NCBI RefSeq assembly: GCF_029910215.1
Contig: NZ_CP110395.1
Coordinates: forward strand, 3,658,001-3,722,000
Length of the DNA: 64,000 nucleotides
Direction of reading: 5' to 3'
From: Paraburkholderia sp. D15
Lineage (GTDB): Bacteria; Pseudomonadota; Gammaproteobacteria; Burkholderiales; Burkholderiaceae
The notes below the pieces were generated by a model, which was not told the DNA's origin, did no database searches, and was given only the letters and a program-made list of their open reading frames with translations. Shown piece by piece: positions 1-7,861 of the stretch (positions are counted from its first letter, which is position 1; every line of letters starts with the position of its first letter). The translations under genes and the position numbers were made by a program.

Positions 1-264
1 CCGTTCAATCAGCTGGTCGATCACGATCCGGCGACCCGCGCGTCGCTCGCCGAACTGGCCGCGCGCTACGCGCTGGCCGGCCAGCCGGTGGTGATCGCGA
101 TCAACAACAAGGCGGAAGGGTCGGCGCCGTTAAGCTGCATGGAGCTGGCGCGGGAAATCATCGAGGCGTATGCGCGTCAGGCTCATGAACACGAGCATGA
201 ACCTGATCACGACGGCCGCCGCGACCCGGAGGCCGCACCGCCCTCGCCGCTCACCCCGCCTTGA
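1..264 (+). CDS. DUF72 family protein, C-terminal fragment
   Basis: The frame is open from the first base of the window to a TGA at 262-264, so only about 87 C-terminal residues are seen. The segment VVIAINNKAEGSAPLS followed by an ELAREI helix resembles the end of DUF72 (YecE-like) proteins, where a conserved Asn-Asn pair and a GxAP turn close the TIM-barrel-like fold. A short Glu-His-rich tail follows. The family has no firmly established function. The last 14 bases overlap the end of the convergent msrA gene. The start and most of the protein lie outside the window, so the assignment is by the tail only. Confidence 0.6.
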   Translation, partial: PFNQLVDHDPATRASLAELAARYALAGQPVVIAINNKAEGSAPLSCMELAREIIEAYARQAHEHEHEPDHDGRRDPEAAPPSPLTPP

Positions 265-799
265 TCCGATGCGCGAACTTCTGCCGGAATTTCGCGACCT
301 TCGGCGCCACGACGAACGAGCAGTACCCCTGATTCGGATGCTGCGCGAAATAGTTCTGATGATAGGCTTCGGCGGCCCAGTAATTGCCGTCTAGCGGCAG
401 CACCTGCGTGACGATCTGGCCATCGTGAATACGCTGTTCGCCGAGTTCGCGAATCGCCTGCAACGCCGTTTCGCGCTGAGCTTCGCCATGCGTGAAGATC
501 ACGGACCGATACTGCGTCCCGACGTCGTTGCCTTGCCGGTTCAACTGCGTCGGATCGTGGATCGCGAAAAAAATATCGAGAATCTCGCGGTAGCTGATCT
601 TCGCCGGATCGAAGTCGACGTTGACGACTTCCGCGTGACCGGTCACGCCGTCGCACACCTGCTCGTAAGTCGGATGCTGGGTCTGGCCGCCCGCATAACC
701 CGACTCCACCGCGTTCACACCGTCGACGCCCAGATACACCGCTTCGAGACACCAGAAACATCCGCCACCCAGGGTAGCGACTTCGCCTGTCTGACTCAT
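251..799 (-). CDS. msrA: Peptide-methionine (S)-S-oxide reductase MsrA
   Basis: This 182-residue protein reduces methionine-S-sulfoxide in oxidised proteins, normally with thioredoxin as electron donor, in the cytoplasm. The family signature GGGCFWCLEA is at residues 11-20, with Cys14 as the catalytic cysteine. The typical GYAGG and the HAEVVNVDFDP stretch around residue 75 are also present, and the length matches bacterial MsrA. The gene is a single unit, convergent with the DUF72 gene, and overlaps its end by 14 bases, leaving no room for a terminator. No MsrB is nearby. The assignment is secure from the motifs. Confidence 0.95.
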   Translation of the reverse strand: MSQTGEVATLGGGCFWCLEAVYLGVDGVNAVESGYAGGQTQHPTYEQVCDGVTGHAEVVNVDFDPAKISYREILDIFFAIHDPTQLNRQGNDVGTQYRSVIFTHGEAQRETALQAIRELGEQRIHDGQIVTQVLPLDGNYWAAEAYHQNYFAQHPNQGYCSFVVAPKVAKFRQKFAHRIKAG

Positions 800-1067
800 G
801 TTGCACGCTCCTTGATACGCACAAACGGCCGATGCCGGTTCCGCTTTCCCGCAACGCGCATGCCAACGCCATCACATTCCAGCTTAGCGGCTTTTCCACG
901 GGACAGCGGGACTCGCGGCCGATCCGCCGCGATTGCAGTTAAAATTGGGATAAATCGACGATTTTCACTATGACTTTCGAATCATTTGTTTCCGGCCATG
1001 CAAGCGGCGCTCGCAACGGCGTCCCTCCGCGGCATGTCGCGTCATGCGCGTTTCAGGCGACCCGCCG

Positions 1068-1577
1068 ATGAAGCGCGCCAGTCCGCCCAACTTCGATCAG
1101 CGCGCGTTCAAGCAGGCGCTCGGCCAGTTCGCCACCGGCGTCACCGTCATTACAACGCGTGCGGCGTCCGGCCAGTTGATCGGCATCACGGCCAGTTCAT
1201 TCAACTCGGTGTCGCTCGATCCGCCGCTGGTGCTGTGGAGTCTCGCCACGCGCTCGGCGTCGATGCCGGTGTTCCGCGCCAATAGCCATTACGTGGTCAA
1301 CGTGCTGGCCGCATCGCAACTCGATTTGTGCAAGCGCTTCGCGACCGTGAAGGGCGACCGCTTCGAAGGCGTGTCGCATGCGGAAGGCGACACCGGCATG
1401 CCGGTGCTCGATGGGGCCCTGGCCTGGTTCGAATGCCATAACCGCAGCCGGTATGAAGAGGGCGACCACGTGATTTTCGTCGGCGAAGTGGAGCGCTGCG
1501 GCATCCACGACCAGGCCGCGGATATCTCGCCGCTGGTGTTTCATGGCGGCCAGTTTCACGGACTCAAGTCGATCTGA
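1068..1577 (+). CDS. Flavin reductase family protein (NAD(P)H:FMN oxidoreductase type)
   Basis: The 169-residue protein begins at the ATG at 1068; a second in-frame ATG at 1044 would add eight residues, and neither has a strong ribosome-binding site. The sequence shows the flavin reductase-like (HpaC/RutF type) split-barrel: RQALGQFATGVTVIT-like N-terminus (here FKQALGQFATGVTVIT), ITASSFNSVSLDPPLVLWSL and a C-terminal PLVFHGGQFHGL. Such proteins supply reduced FMN or FAD to two-component monooxygenases. No monooxygenase is adjacent, so its partner cannot be named. It is a single gene followed by a strong terminator at 1631-1667. Confidence 0.85.
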   Translation: MKRASPPNFDQRAFKQALGQFATGVTVITTRAASGQLIGITASSFNSVSLDPPLVLWSLATRSASMPVFRANSHYVVNVLAASQLDLCKRFATVKGDRFEGVSHAEGDTGMPVLDGALAWFECHNRSRYEEGDHVIFVGEVERCGIHDQAADISPLVFHGGQFHGLKSI

Positions 1578-1630
1578 ACGTAGCGTTTATCGCTGGACGG
1601 ATTTGCCGGCTCACCGCGCCGTGTTCCAGA

Positions 1631-1667
1631 AAAATCGCCGCCTGCTAGTGCTAGAGGCGGCGATTTT
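1631..1667. terminator. Bidirectional intrinsic terminator
   Basis: A perfect 13-bp inverted repeat (AAAATCGCCGCCT with AGGCGGCGATTTT) has an 11-base loop and is followed by a T-run on the plus strand and by A-rich sequence that is a T-run on the minus strand. It sits between the convergent flavin reductase gene and kynR and can serve both. Confidence 0.9.
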
Positions 1668-1670
1668 TTT

Positions 1671-1690
1671 CAGCGGTCGTCAGCGGTCGT
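1671..1690. repeat. 10-bp tandem duplication at the end of kynR
   Basis: CAGCGGTCGT occurs twice in tandem. On the minus strand the duplication falls across the stop codon of kynR, giving a second copy of the last Asp-Arg-stop codons just beyond the end. Confidence 0.8.
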
Positions 1691-2195
1691 TATGCGCCGC
1701 GCCGTGTCCGCTGGTTTTCGTCACCAGTGCGACCGGGACGCCGGAGTCTTCCTTCAGCGTCTGCAGCACGATATTCGAACGGATGTCCATCACGCCGGGC
1801 GCCTTGTAGAGACGCTGCAGCACGAAGTCCGAATAGTGTTTGAGGTTGTGCGCGAGGACGCGCAGCAGGTAGTGGGTTTCGCCTGTCACGACGAAGGCGC
1901 CCACCACTTCCGGCCAGTCCCGCACCGCTTCGGCGAAGCGTTCGTGCCAGTTCTCCTGGTCGTTGCGCATGGACACCTGCACGAACGCTTCCAGCTCGAA
2001 CCCCAGCACTTCGCGGTTCAGACAGGCACGGTAATGTTCGATGACACCCTGCTCCTCCAGCAGGCGCAGGCGGCGCAGACAGGCCGATGGCGAGAGCGAG
2101 ATGCGCTCCGCGAGGTCGAGATTGCTGATCCGTCCTTCTTGCTGAAGCACCGTCAAGATACGGCAATCGGTGGCGTCGAGCGAGATCGCGTTCAT
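1680..2195 (-). CDS. kynR: Lrp/AsnC family regulator of the kynurenine operon (KynR-like)
   Basis: This 171-residue protein has an N-terminal winged helix-turn-helix (about residues 5-60, DCRILTVLQQEGRIS, LSPSACLRRLRLLE) and a C-terminal RAM/AsnC ligand domain (FELEAFVQVSM to about residue 150). It is divergent from kynB with 130 bases between the starts. In Burkholderia and Pseudomonas an Lrp-type KynR activates kynBUA in response to kynurenine; the same role is inferred here from family and position. The protein ends soon before a strong terminator at 1631-1667. Confidence 0.85.
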   Translation of the reverse strand: MNAISLDATDCRILTVLQQEGRISNLDLAERISLSPSACLRRLRLLEEQGVIEHYRACLNREVLGFELEAFVQVSMRNDQENWHERFAEAVRDWPEVVGAFVVTGETHYLLRVLAHNLKHYSDFVLQRLYKAPGVMDIRSNIVLQTLKEDSGVPVALVTKTSGHGAAHNDR

Positions 2196-2325
2196 ATTCG
2201 GTCTCCCTTTCCCATTTATATCAAATTATGTTCCAAGACCGGGCCTGGAAGGAGATTTTTTCGCAATCACATTTCGTCGCAAGCCTTCTATCATTTTGAA
2301 ATAGACACAATCCGATGATGGAGAC
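2196..2325. promoter_or_regulatory. kynR/kynB divergent regulatory region
   Basis: This 130-base region is AT-richer than its surroundings and must hold both divergent promoters and any KynR site. I could not point to a convincing palindrome. A good ribosome-binding site (TGGAGA) precedes the kynB ATG at 2326. Confidence 0.5.
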
Positions 2326-2970
2326 ATGCAAACACTCTGGGACATCTCGCCCGCCGTCGATACGGCGACGCCCGTCTGGCCGGGCGATACGCCGGTCGGC
2401 ATCGAACGCGTATGGCGCATGGAGGCGGGCTCGCCGGTCAACGTCGCGCGTCTGACGCTGTCGCCGCACACTGGCGCGCACACCGACGCCCCGCTCCATT
2501 ACGACGCCCAGGGCGCCGCGATCGGCGAGGTACCGCTCGACGCGTACCTCGGCCGATGCCGCGTCATTCATTGCATCGGCGCCGCGCCTGTTGTGACGCC
2601 ACAACACCTCGACGGCGCACTCGACGACCTGCCGCCGCGAGTCTTACTGCGCACTTACAAAACCGCGCCGGCAACGGCGTGGGACAGCGCGTTCTGCGCG
2701 GTCGCTCCGCAGACGATCGACCTGCTTGCCGCGCGCGGCGTGAAGCTGATCGGCATCGATACGCCGTCGCTCGATCCGCAGGAATCGAAGACGATGGACG
2801 CCCACCACCGCATCCGCGCGCATCGCATGGCGATTCTGGAAGGCATCGTGCTGGATGCCGTCGCGCCGGGCGACTACGAGTTGATCGCACTACCGCTCAA
2901 GCTGACCACGCTCGATGCGAGCCCGGTGCGCGCCGTGTTGCGAGCGTTGCCCGAGCCGGATGCACGCTGA
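2326..2970 (+). CDS. kynB: Kynurenine formamidase KynB
   Basis: The 214-residue enzyme hydrolyses N-formyl-L-kynurenine to L-kynurenine and formate, the second step of tryptophan breakdown by the anthranilate route. It is a cyclase-family metal hydrolase: the ligand motif [12 protein letters not shown] lies at residues 48-59, with His48, His52, Asp54 and His58 as expected metal or catalytic residues. The N-terminal WDISP and VWPGD segments are typical of KynB, and the length is right. It is the first gene of the operon kynB-kynU-kynA, 78 bases upstream of kynU, and is divergent from the KynR-type regulator. Confidence 0.95.
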   Translation: MQTLWDISPAVDTATPVWPGDTPVGIERVWRMEAGSPVNVARLTLSPHTGAHTDAPLHYDAQGAAIGEVPLDAYLGRCRVIHCIGAAPVVTPQHLDGALDDLPPRVLLRTYKTAPATAWDSAFCAVAPQTIDLLAARGVKLIGIDTPSLDPQESKTMDAHHRIRAHRMAILEGIVLDAVAPGDYELIALPLKLTTLDASPVRAVLRALPEPDAR

Positions 2971-3048
2971 ATGCATGGCATCGCAGCGCAGCACCGGCGA
3001 AAAAACCCACCCGATTTGATTTGATCTGATTTGACCGACGGAACCACC

Positions 3049-4299
3049 ATGAACCACCGTGAAGACGCCCTCGCGCTCGACAGCGCCGATCCGCTCGCGC
3101 CGCTGCGCGACCAGTTCGCGCTGTCGCCGACCACCATCTACCTCGACGGCAACTCGCTCGGCGTGCCGCCGGCCGCCGCCGCGCAACGCGCGCAAACCGT
3201 GATCGCCGCCGAGTGGGGCGAAGGCCTGATCCGCAGCTGGAACACCGCCGGCTGGTTCGCGCTGCCGCGCCGCCTCGGCAACAAGCTCGCGCCGCTGATC
3301 GGCGCGGCGGACAACGAAGTCGTCGTCACCGATACGATTTCGATCAACCTGTTCAAGCTGCTCTCCGCTGCGTTGCGCGTGGCGAATGCACGCGATCCGA
3401 AGCGTCGCGTGATCGTGTCGGAGCGTTCGAATTTCCCGACGGATCTGTACATCGCGCAAGGGCTGATCGAACAACTGGATCGCGGCTATGAACTGCGCCT
3501 CGTCGACGATCCGGCCGAGTTGCCCGCCGCCATCGGCGACGACACCGCGGTCGCGATGATCACGCACGTGAACTACCGCACCGGCTACATGCACGACATG
3601 GCTGCGCTGACGAAGCTGATCCACGACAAGGGCGCGCTCGCGCTGTGGGATCTCGCGCATTCGGCGGGCGCGGTGCCGGTGGATCTGAACGGCGTCGATG
3701 CCGACTATGCGGTGGGCTGCACGTACAAGTATCTGAACGGCGGCCCGGGTTCGCCGGCGTTCGCGTGGGTGCCCAGGCGCCATCAGAATGATTTTGCGCA
3801 ACCGCTGTCCGGATGGTGGGGACATCGCGCGCCGTTCAGGATGGACCCGGCTTACGAGCCGGACGACGGCATCGGCCGCTTTCTGTGCGGCACGCAGCCG
3901 ATGGTGTCGATGTCGCTCGTCGAATGCGGGCTCGACGTCTTCCTGCAGACCGACATGCAGGCGATCCGCCGCAAGTCGCTGGCGCTGACGGATCTGTTTA
4001 TCGAACTGGTCGAAGCGCGCTGCGGCGAGTTTCCGCTGACGCTCGTGACGCCGCGCGAGCATGCGCGGCGCGGCTCGCATGCGAGCTTCGAGCATCCGCA
4101 TGGTTTCGAGGTGATGCAGGCATTGATCGCGCGCGGCGTGATCGGCGACTATCGCGAGCCGCGCGTCTTGCGCTTTGGTTTTACGCCGTTGTACACGCGC
4201 TTCGTGGATGTGTGGGATGCCGTCGAGACGCTGCGCGACGTGCTCGCCAGCGAGACCTGGCGGGCCCCCGAATTCGCCGCGCGCGGCGCGGTGACCTGA
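3049..4299 (+). CDS. kynU: Kynureninase KynU
   Basis: This PLP enzyme (416 residues) cleaves L-kynurenine to anthranilate and L-alanine. I start it at the ATG at 3049 rather than the upstream in-frame TTG at 3031: this places the PLP-binding lysine of [11 protein letters not shown] at residue 227, the position known for the Pseudomonas enzyme. Other family features are YLDGNSLG near residue 30, the [16 protein letters not shown] block and the GWWGH segment around residue 260. The upstream spacer has a short run of GATTT-type repeats at 3012-3034. KynA follows ten bases after the stop, so the genes are translationally close. Confidence 0.95.
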   Translation: MNHREDALALDSADPLAPLRDQFALSPTTIYLDGNSLGVPPAAAAQRAQTVIAAEWGEGLIRSWNTAGWFALPRRLGNKLAPLIGAADNEVVVTDTISINLFKLLSAALRVANARDPKRRVIVSERSNFPTDLYIAQGLIEQLDRGYELRLVDDPAELPAAIGDDTAVAMITHVNYRTGYMHDMAALTKLIHDKGALALWDLAHSAGAVPVDLNGVDADYAVGCTYKYLNGGPGSPAFAWVPRRHQNDFAQPLSGWWGHRAPFRMDPAYEPDDGIGRFLCGTQPMVSMSLVECGLDVFLQTDMQAIRRKSLALTDLFIELVEARCGEFPLTLVTPREHARRGSHASFEHPHGFEVMQALIARGVIGDYREPRVLRFGFTPLYTRFVDVWDAVETLRDVLASETWRAPEFAARGAVT

Positions 4300-4309
4300 G
4301 GAGCGGGCG

Positions 4310-5248
4310 ATGAACGATCACATGCAAACGCCCGGATTGCCGGACGAGAAACCGTCGCAGGGATGTCCGTTCGGGCATGGGGCGGCGGAGTCTGCCGGGG
4401 AGAGCGCGGGTGCCGCGTCATCTTCCGGCGATGGCTGGCACGATGCTCAGCTCGATTTTTCCGAGTCGATGAGTTACGGCGATTATCTGTCGCTTGGGAC
4501 GGTGCTTGCCGCGCAGCACCCGTTGTCGCCGGATCACAACGAGATGCTGTTCATCATTCAGCATCAGACGAGCGAGTTATGGATGAAGCTGGCGCTGTAC
4601 GAGTTGCGTGCGGCGCTGCAGGCGGTGCATCGGGATGAGTTGCCGCCGGCGTTCAAGATGCTGGCACGGGTATCGCGGATCATGGAGCAGTTGGTGCAGG
4701 CGTGGAGTGTACTGGCGACGATGACGCCGTCGGAGTACACCGCGATGCGGCCTTACCTGGGGAGTTCTTCGGGGTTTCAGTCGTATCAGTATCGGCAGAT
4801 CGAGTTTTTGCTGGGCAACAAGAACGCGACGATGTTGAAGCCGCATGCGCATCGGGGTGAGATTTTAGCTGAAGTTAAGGCGTCGCTTGAAGCGCCGTCG
4901 TTCTATGACGAAGTTGTGAGGTTGCTGGCGAGGCGAGGATTTCAGATTTCAGCCTCGCGGCTGGAGAGGGATTGGAGTCAGCCTACGGTGCATGATGCTT
5001 CGGTTGAGGCAGCGTGGCTGGAGGTGTATCGGAATCCTTCGCAGCACTGGGAGTTGTATGAGATGGCCGAGGAACTCGTCGATCTTGAGGATGCCTTTCG
5101 GCAGTGGCGGTTCCGGCATGTGACTACGGTTGAACGGATTATTGGGTTCAAGCAGGGGACTGGGGGGACTAGTGGGGCGGTGTACCTTCGGAAGATGCTG
5201 GATGTTGTGTTGTTTCCTGAGCTTTGGCATGTGAGGACGATGTTGTAG
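4310..5248 (+). CDS. kynA: Tryptophan 2,3-dioxygenase KynA
   Basis: The 312-residue haem enzyme opens the indole ring of L-tryptophan to give N-formylkynurenine, the first step of the pathway whose next two enzymes are encoded just upstream. The family block [16 protein letters not shown] and the QFRE-like region are present, and the haem-binding histidine is in [10 protein letters not shown] at about residue 270. The N-terminus carries a roughly 40-residue low-complexity extension rich in Gly, Ala and Ser before [13 protein letters not shown] good ribosome-binding site (GAGGAGCGGG) precedes the ATG. The 3' half has unusually G/T-rich, low-GC3 codon use compared with kynB and kynU, increasing towards the repeat region that follows. 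Confidence 0.95.
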   Translation: MNDHMQTPGLPDEKPSQGCPFGHGAAESAGESAGAASSSGDGWHDAQLDFSESMSYGDYLSLGTVLAAQHPLSPDHNEMLFIIQHQTSELWMKLALYELRAALQAVHRDELPPAFKMLARVSRIMEQLVQAWSVLATMTPSEYTAMRPYLGSSSGFQSYQYRQIEFLLGNKNATMLKPHAHRGEILAEVKASLEAPSFYDEVVRLLARRGFQISASRLERDWSQPTVHDASVEAAWLEVYRNPSQHWELYEMAEELVDLEDAFRQWRFRHVTTVERIIGFKQGTGGTSGAVYLRKMLDVVLFPELWHVRTML

Positions 5249-5295
5249 TCTGGGTTTGGTTCTTTTTTTGTTCTTTGTTTTGGTTTTTTGTTTTT

Positions 5296-5481
5296 GCCTT
5301 TCCTTGTATTGTTAGTGGTCCATTAGTGTTGCCCCTGTGCGGGGCGGCACCTACTTCTCTTTGCCGCGGCAAAGAGAAGTAGGCAAGAGAAAGCCGCTTT
5401 GAACCGCCAGCTCATAAGCGGGACTCTCGCACAGTATTGTTAGTGGTCCATCTGGAATCCGTGTTCTCGCGCATTTTGCCG
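5296..5481 (+). repeat. Composite interspersed repeat, first arm
   Basis: About 186 bases downstream of kynA. In order it contains TATTGTTAGTGGTCCA (5307-5322), a GC hairpin (GCCCCTGTGCGGGGC), a long near-perfect palindrome CTACTTCTCTTTGCC-GCGG-CAAAGAGAAGTAG (about 5351-5382), AAGCCGCTT, and a second TATTGTTAGTGGTCCA (5435-5450) followed by CTGGAATC. The whole unit recurs inverted at 5616-7084. Bases 5249-5295 before it are almost pure G/T. The spacer 5482-5615 between the arms shows no gene that I can support. I take this to be a noncoding repeat of the genome. Confidence 0.8.
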
Positions 5482-5731
5482 TGATGGTACAGCAGTCATG
5501 CTTCCGGCGGCGCTACGCGCGCCCCGGGTAAATCCAACGCCGCCCTTCGGTTCGGGGTGGACCGTGCCGGCGAGCGCGCGGCGCGAGACGGAATGAATGA
5601 GTCCTTTGTCACAAACGCGGAATGTGCGAGGGCACTGATTCCAGATGGACCACTAACAATACTGCGCGAGGGGCCCGCTTAAGAGTTAGCGGTGTGAGCG
5701 GCTTTCTCTTGCCTACTTCTCTTTGCCGCGG

Positions 5732-7010
5732 TGTTTAGACCGGAGACATAGGTAACAGACGTGCGGAGACATGGGTAACACATGATCCGCTCATTCCTGC
5801 TGGTTCAGGTTGATGGTTCCGAAGCGATGATGCGCAAAAAACAGGTCGTAGCAGTTCTCTTCACCGACGCGCGCGCGGATGGCCACGGGCAGGTTCTGCA
5901 ATGCATTTGATACCTTGAATCGCCGGTTCCTGAAGCGTAGTTCGCCGTTCCACTTCACGCACTGCACGTGATCGTTTTCGCCGTACTCGATTGGCGGCAG
6001 GATCTCCGGATAGGCGCGCGGACTCGGTCGATAACGCGTAACCGGGGTCGCCATGTCCAGCGCTTGATGTGGGCGCTGATGGTTGTAGACCGTGCGCCAC
6101 TCATCGAACGCCTGCTGCGCGCTGGACAGATTCCTGAAGTGGCGTCCGGCGATCACCTCGGCCTTCAGCGTGCGGTGAAACCGCTCCTCCTTGCCGTTGG
6201 TCTGCGGATGCGCCACGCGACTGTGTGACAGGCGCACACCCAGCCGGATGAGCCAGATGGCCAGTTCGGTCAACTGGCCCGGCTGGCTGGGGCTGCCCCA
6301 CGGCGAACCGTTGTCCGCGTTGATGCGCCGCGGCAGCCCGTAGCGGCGGAAGGTGCGCTGCAGATGATGCTGCACGATCCGGGTGTCGGTGCGAATGCAG
6401 GCATCGAGCGTCACGTTGTAGCGCGAATGATCGTCCAGCAGGGTCAGGGGCGAACAGTGGCGGCCGTCCTGCAGGTCGAACCAGCCCTTGAAATCCATCT
6501 GCCAGAGATCGTTGGGCTGTGCATGCTCGAAGCGCTGCCAGGCCGTGGCGGCCTCGGAGGCGGCCGGGTCGATGAGCCCGTGACGATGCAGGATGTCCGT
6601 CACGGTACTCGGGGCCGGCACGTCCCTGTGGCCCAGATCGCACAGACGCCGGCTGATCTTGCGTCCACCCCAGGCGGGGTGTGCCCGCCGCAGTTCGACT
6701 ACCTGCTGCTCGACTGACGGTGGCGTGCGCGCCGGATTCTGCAGGGGGCGGCGCGAGTGATCTGTCAGCGCGGCAACGCCGCCCTGCGCGTGGCGCTCAA
6801 GCCACTTGTAGCCGGTCTTCGGACTGATGCCAAAGCGCCGGCACAGGTCGCGACGGTTGGCGCCTTCCTGCAAGGCCAGATGGACGAATTCCAGACGCAG
6901 ATTCATGGTGTCTCTCGGATTCCAGGGCATGACCGGCTCCAGGCGATTCGCTCGCCAAGAGTGTTACCCATGTCTCCGTACACCCGTTACCTATGTCTCC
7001 GGTCCATACA
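5732..7010 (-). mobile_element. IS481-family insertion sequence, complete, 1279 bp
   Basis: The element is bounded by 50-bp imperfect inverted repeats (5732-5781 and 6961-7010), about 44 of 50 positions matching and both starting TGT. Each end contains two direct copies of a GGAGACATRGGTAAC motif, a likely double transposase-binding site. The flanks are CCGCGG (5726-5731) and CCGCCG (7011-7016), a 6-bp target duplication with one mismatch. One intact transposase gene on the minus strand fills most of the element. The target is the centre of a palindromic genome repeat. Confidence 0.92.
5791..6930 (-). CDS. IS481-family transposase
   Basis: This 379-residue protein has an N-terminal helix-turn-helix (ANRRDLCRRFGISPKTGYKWL, about residues 19-39), a second HTH-like region (VVELRRAHPAWGGRKIS), then an rve integrase core. 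The DDE residues are seen in LWQMDFKGWF (about residue 145), INADNGSPWG (about 206) and NGKEERFHRTLK (about 245). The C-terminal HQRPHQALDMATP is typical of the family. No frameshift or internal stop is visible, so it may be active. An alternative start is the Met at residue 9. It sits inside the 1279-bp element and transcribes away from the polyol cluster, towards kynA. Confidence 0.95.
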   Translation of the reverse strand: MPWNPRDTMNLRLEFVHLALQEGANRRDLCRRFGISPKTGYKWLERHAQGGVAALTDHSRRPLQNPARTPPSVEQQVVELRRAHPAWGGRKISRRLCDLGHRDVPAPSTVTDILHRHGLIDPAASEAATAWQRFEHAQPNDLWQMDFKGWFDLQDGRHCSPLTLLDDHSRYNVTLDACIRTDTRIVQHHLQRTFRRYGLPRRINADNGSPWGSPSQPGQLTELAIWLIRLGVRLSHSRVAHPQTNGKEERFHRTLKAEVIAGRHFRNLSSAQQAFDEWRTVYNHQRPHQALDMATPVTRYRPSPRAYPEILPPIEYGENDHVQCVKWNGELRFRNRRFKVSNALQNLPVAIRARVGEENCYDLFFAHHRFGTINLNQQE

Positions 7011-7123
7011 CCGCCGCAAAGAGAAGTAGGTGCCGCCCCGCACAGGGGCAACGCAAATAGACCACTAACAATACAAGGAAAGGCCAAAAAAACCAGAAAC
7101 AAACCAGAAACAAACCCCACCCC

Positions 7124-7861
7124 CTACCGAACGGTATACCCCCCATCAACCGCCAAACAAACCCCACTAACCATAGAAGCCGCCCCACTCAAAAGAAACA
7201 ACACCACACTAGCAATTTCAGAAGGCTCAGCAAACCTCCCCAGCGGAATGGCCTTCAACGCCGGATCACGCTTCGCAGGATCACTCCATGCCTGCACCGC
7301 CATAGGTGTCAACGTAACAGTAGGATTAACGCTATTAACGCGAATCCCCAAACCCCCAAGCTCGACACACAAAGCACGCGTCACCGCATCAAGCGCAGCT
7401 TTGGAAGCCGAATAACTCAAATGCTCATCAAGCGCGACCAGCGCCGCCTGACTGGACACATTGACGATACTGCCAGCACGCCGACCTTCGATCATCCCGC
7501 GCGCCACATGCTTGGCCACCAGAACCGCGCCGCGCGCATTCACCGCCATCACGCGATCGAAACTCGCCCCGGTGGTATCCACCGCCTTCTCCAGCAATGC
7601 AATCCCCGCGCAATTCACCAGCCCGTCAAACACCCCCAGCGTCGCGAATACATCGTCAATCGCCGCTTCATCGCTCACGTCCAGCGCCAACGGCTCGCAG
7701 CCCGTCTCCTCCGCAAGCCGCGCCAGCTCGCTCACGTTGCGCGCCGCCGCCACCACCTCGGCGCCGCTGGCACACAGAGCCTCGACCGTCGCCCGCCCAA
7801 TGCCGCTCGACGCCCCCGTCACCAGGATCGATCGTCCGGAAAAATCAAAAGTAGCATTCAT
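7124..7861 (-). CDS. SDR oxidoreductase resembling L-xylulose/carbonyl reductase (DCXR type)
   Basis: The 245-residue short-chain dehydrogenase has the cofactor motif TGASSGIGRA at residues 15-24, an arginine after strand 2 (AAARNVSE) favouring NADPH, the NCAG variant of NNAG, catalytic Ser in NVSSQAA and YSASK. The stretch RVNSVNPTVTLTPM and the WSDPAKRD segment closely recall dicarbonyl/L-xylulose reductases, which interconvert L-xylulose and xylitol. It is the last gene of the minus-strand polyol operon and overlaps the FGGY kinase stop by four bases (ATGA), so the two are translationally coupled. Substrate is inferred only from resemblance. The 3' third has an A/C-rich plus strand and lower GC3 than the rest. 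Confidence 0.8.
   Translation of the reverse strand: MNATFDFSGRSILVTGASSGIGRATVEALCASGAEVVAAARNVSELARLAEETGCEPLALDVSDEAAIDDVFATLGVFDGLVNCAGIALLEKAVDTTGASFDRVMAVNARGAVLVAKHVARGMIEGRRAGSIVNVSSQAALVALDEHLSYSASKAALDAVTRALCVELGGLGIRVNSVNPTVTLTPMAVQAWSDPAKRDPALKAIPLGRFAEPSEIASVVLFLLSGAASMVSGVCLAVDGGYTVR

Larger units (their letters stand above)
5616..7084 (-). repeat. Composite interspersed repeat, second (inverted) arm, split by an insertion sequence
   Basis: Bases 5616-5731 and 7011-7084 read together on the minus strand give the same unit as 5296-5481: TATTGTTAGTGGTC (7058-7073), GC hairpin, the CTACTTCTCTTTGCC palindrome, AAGCCGCT, and TATTGTTAGTGGTCCA (5646-5661) followed by CTGGAATC. The unit is interrupted exactly in the middle of its GCCGCGGC core by the IS481-type element at 5732-7010. 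Before that insertion the two arms formed a nearly symmetrical inverted pair with a spacer of about 134 bases. Confidence 0.8.

Noticed and set aside
5351-5382. Palindrome repeats considered as a CRISPR array
   Set aside because: The repeats are inverted, palindromic, irregularly spaced and without unique equal-length spacers; no cas genes are present.
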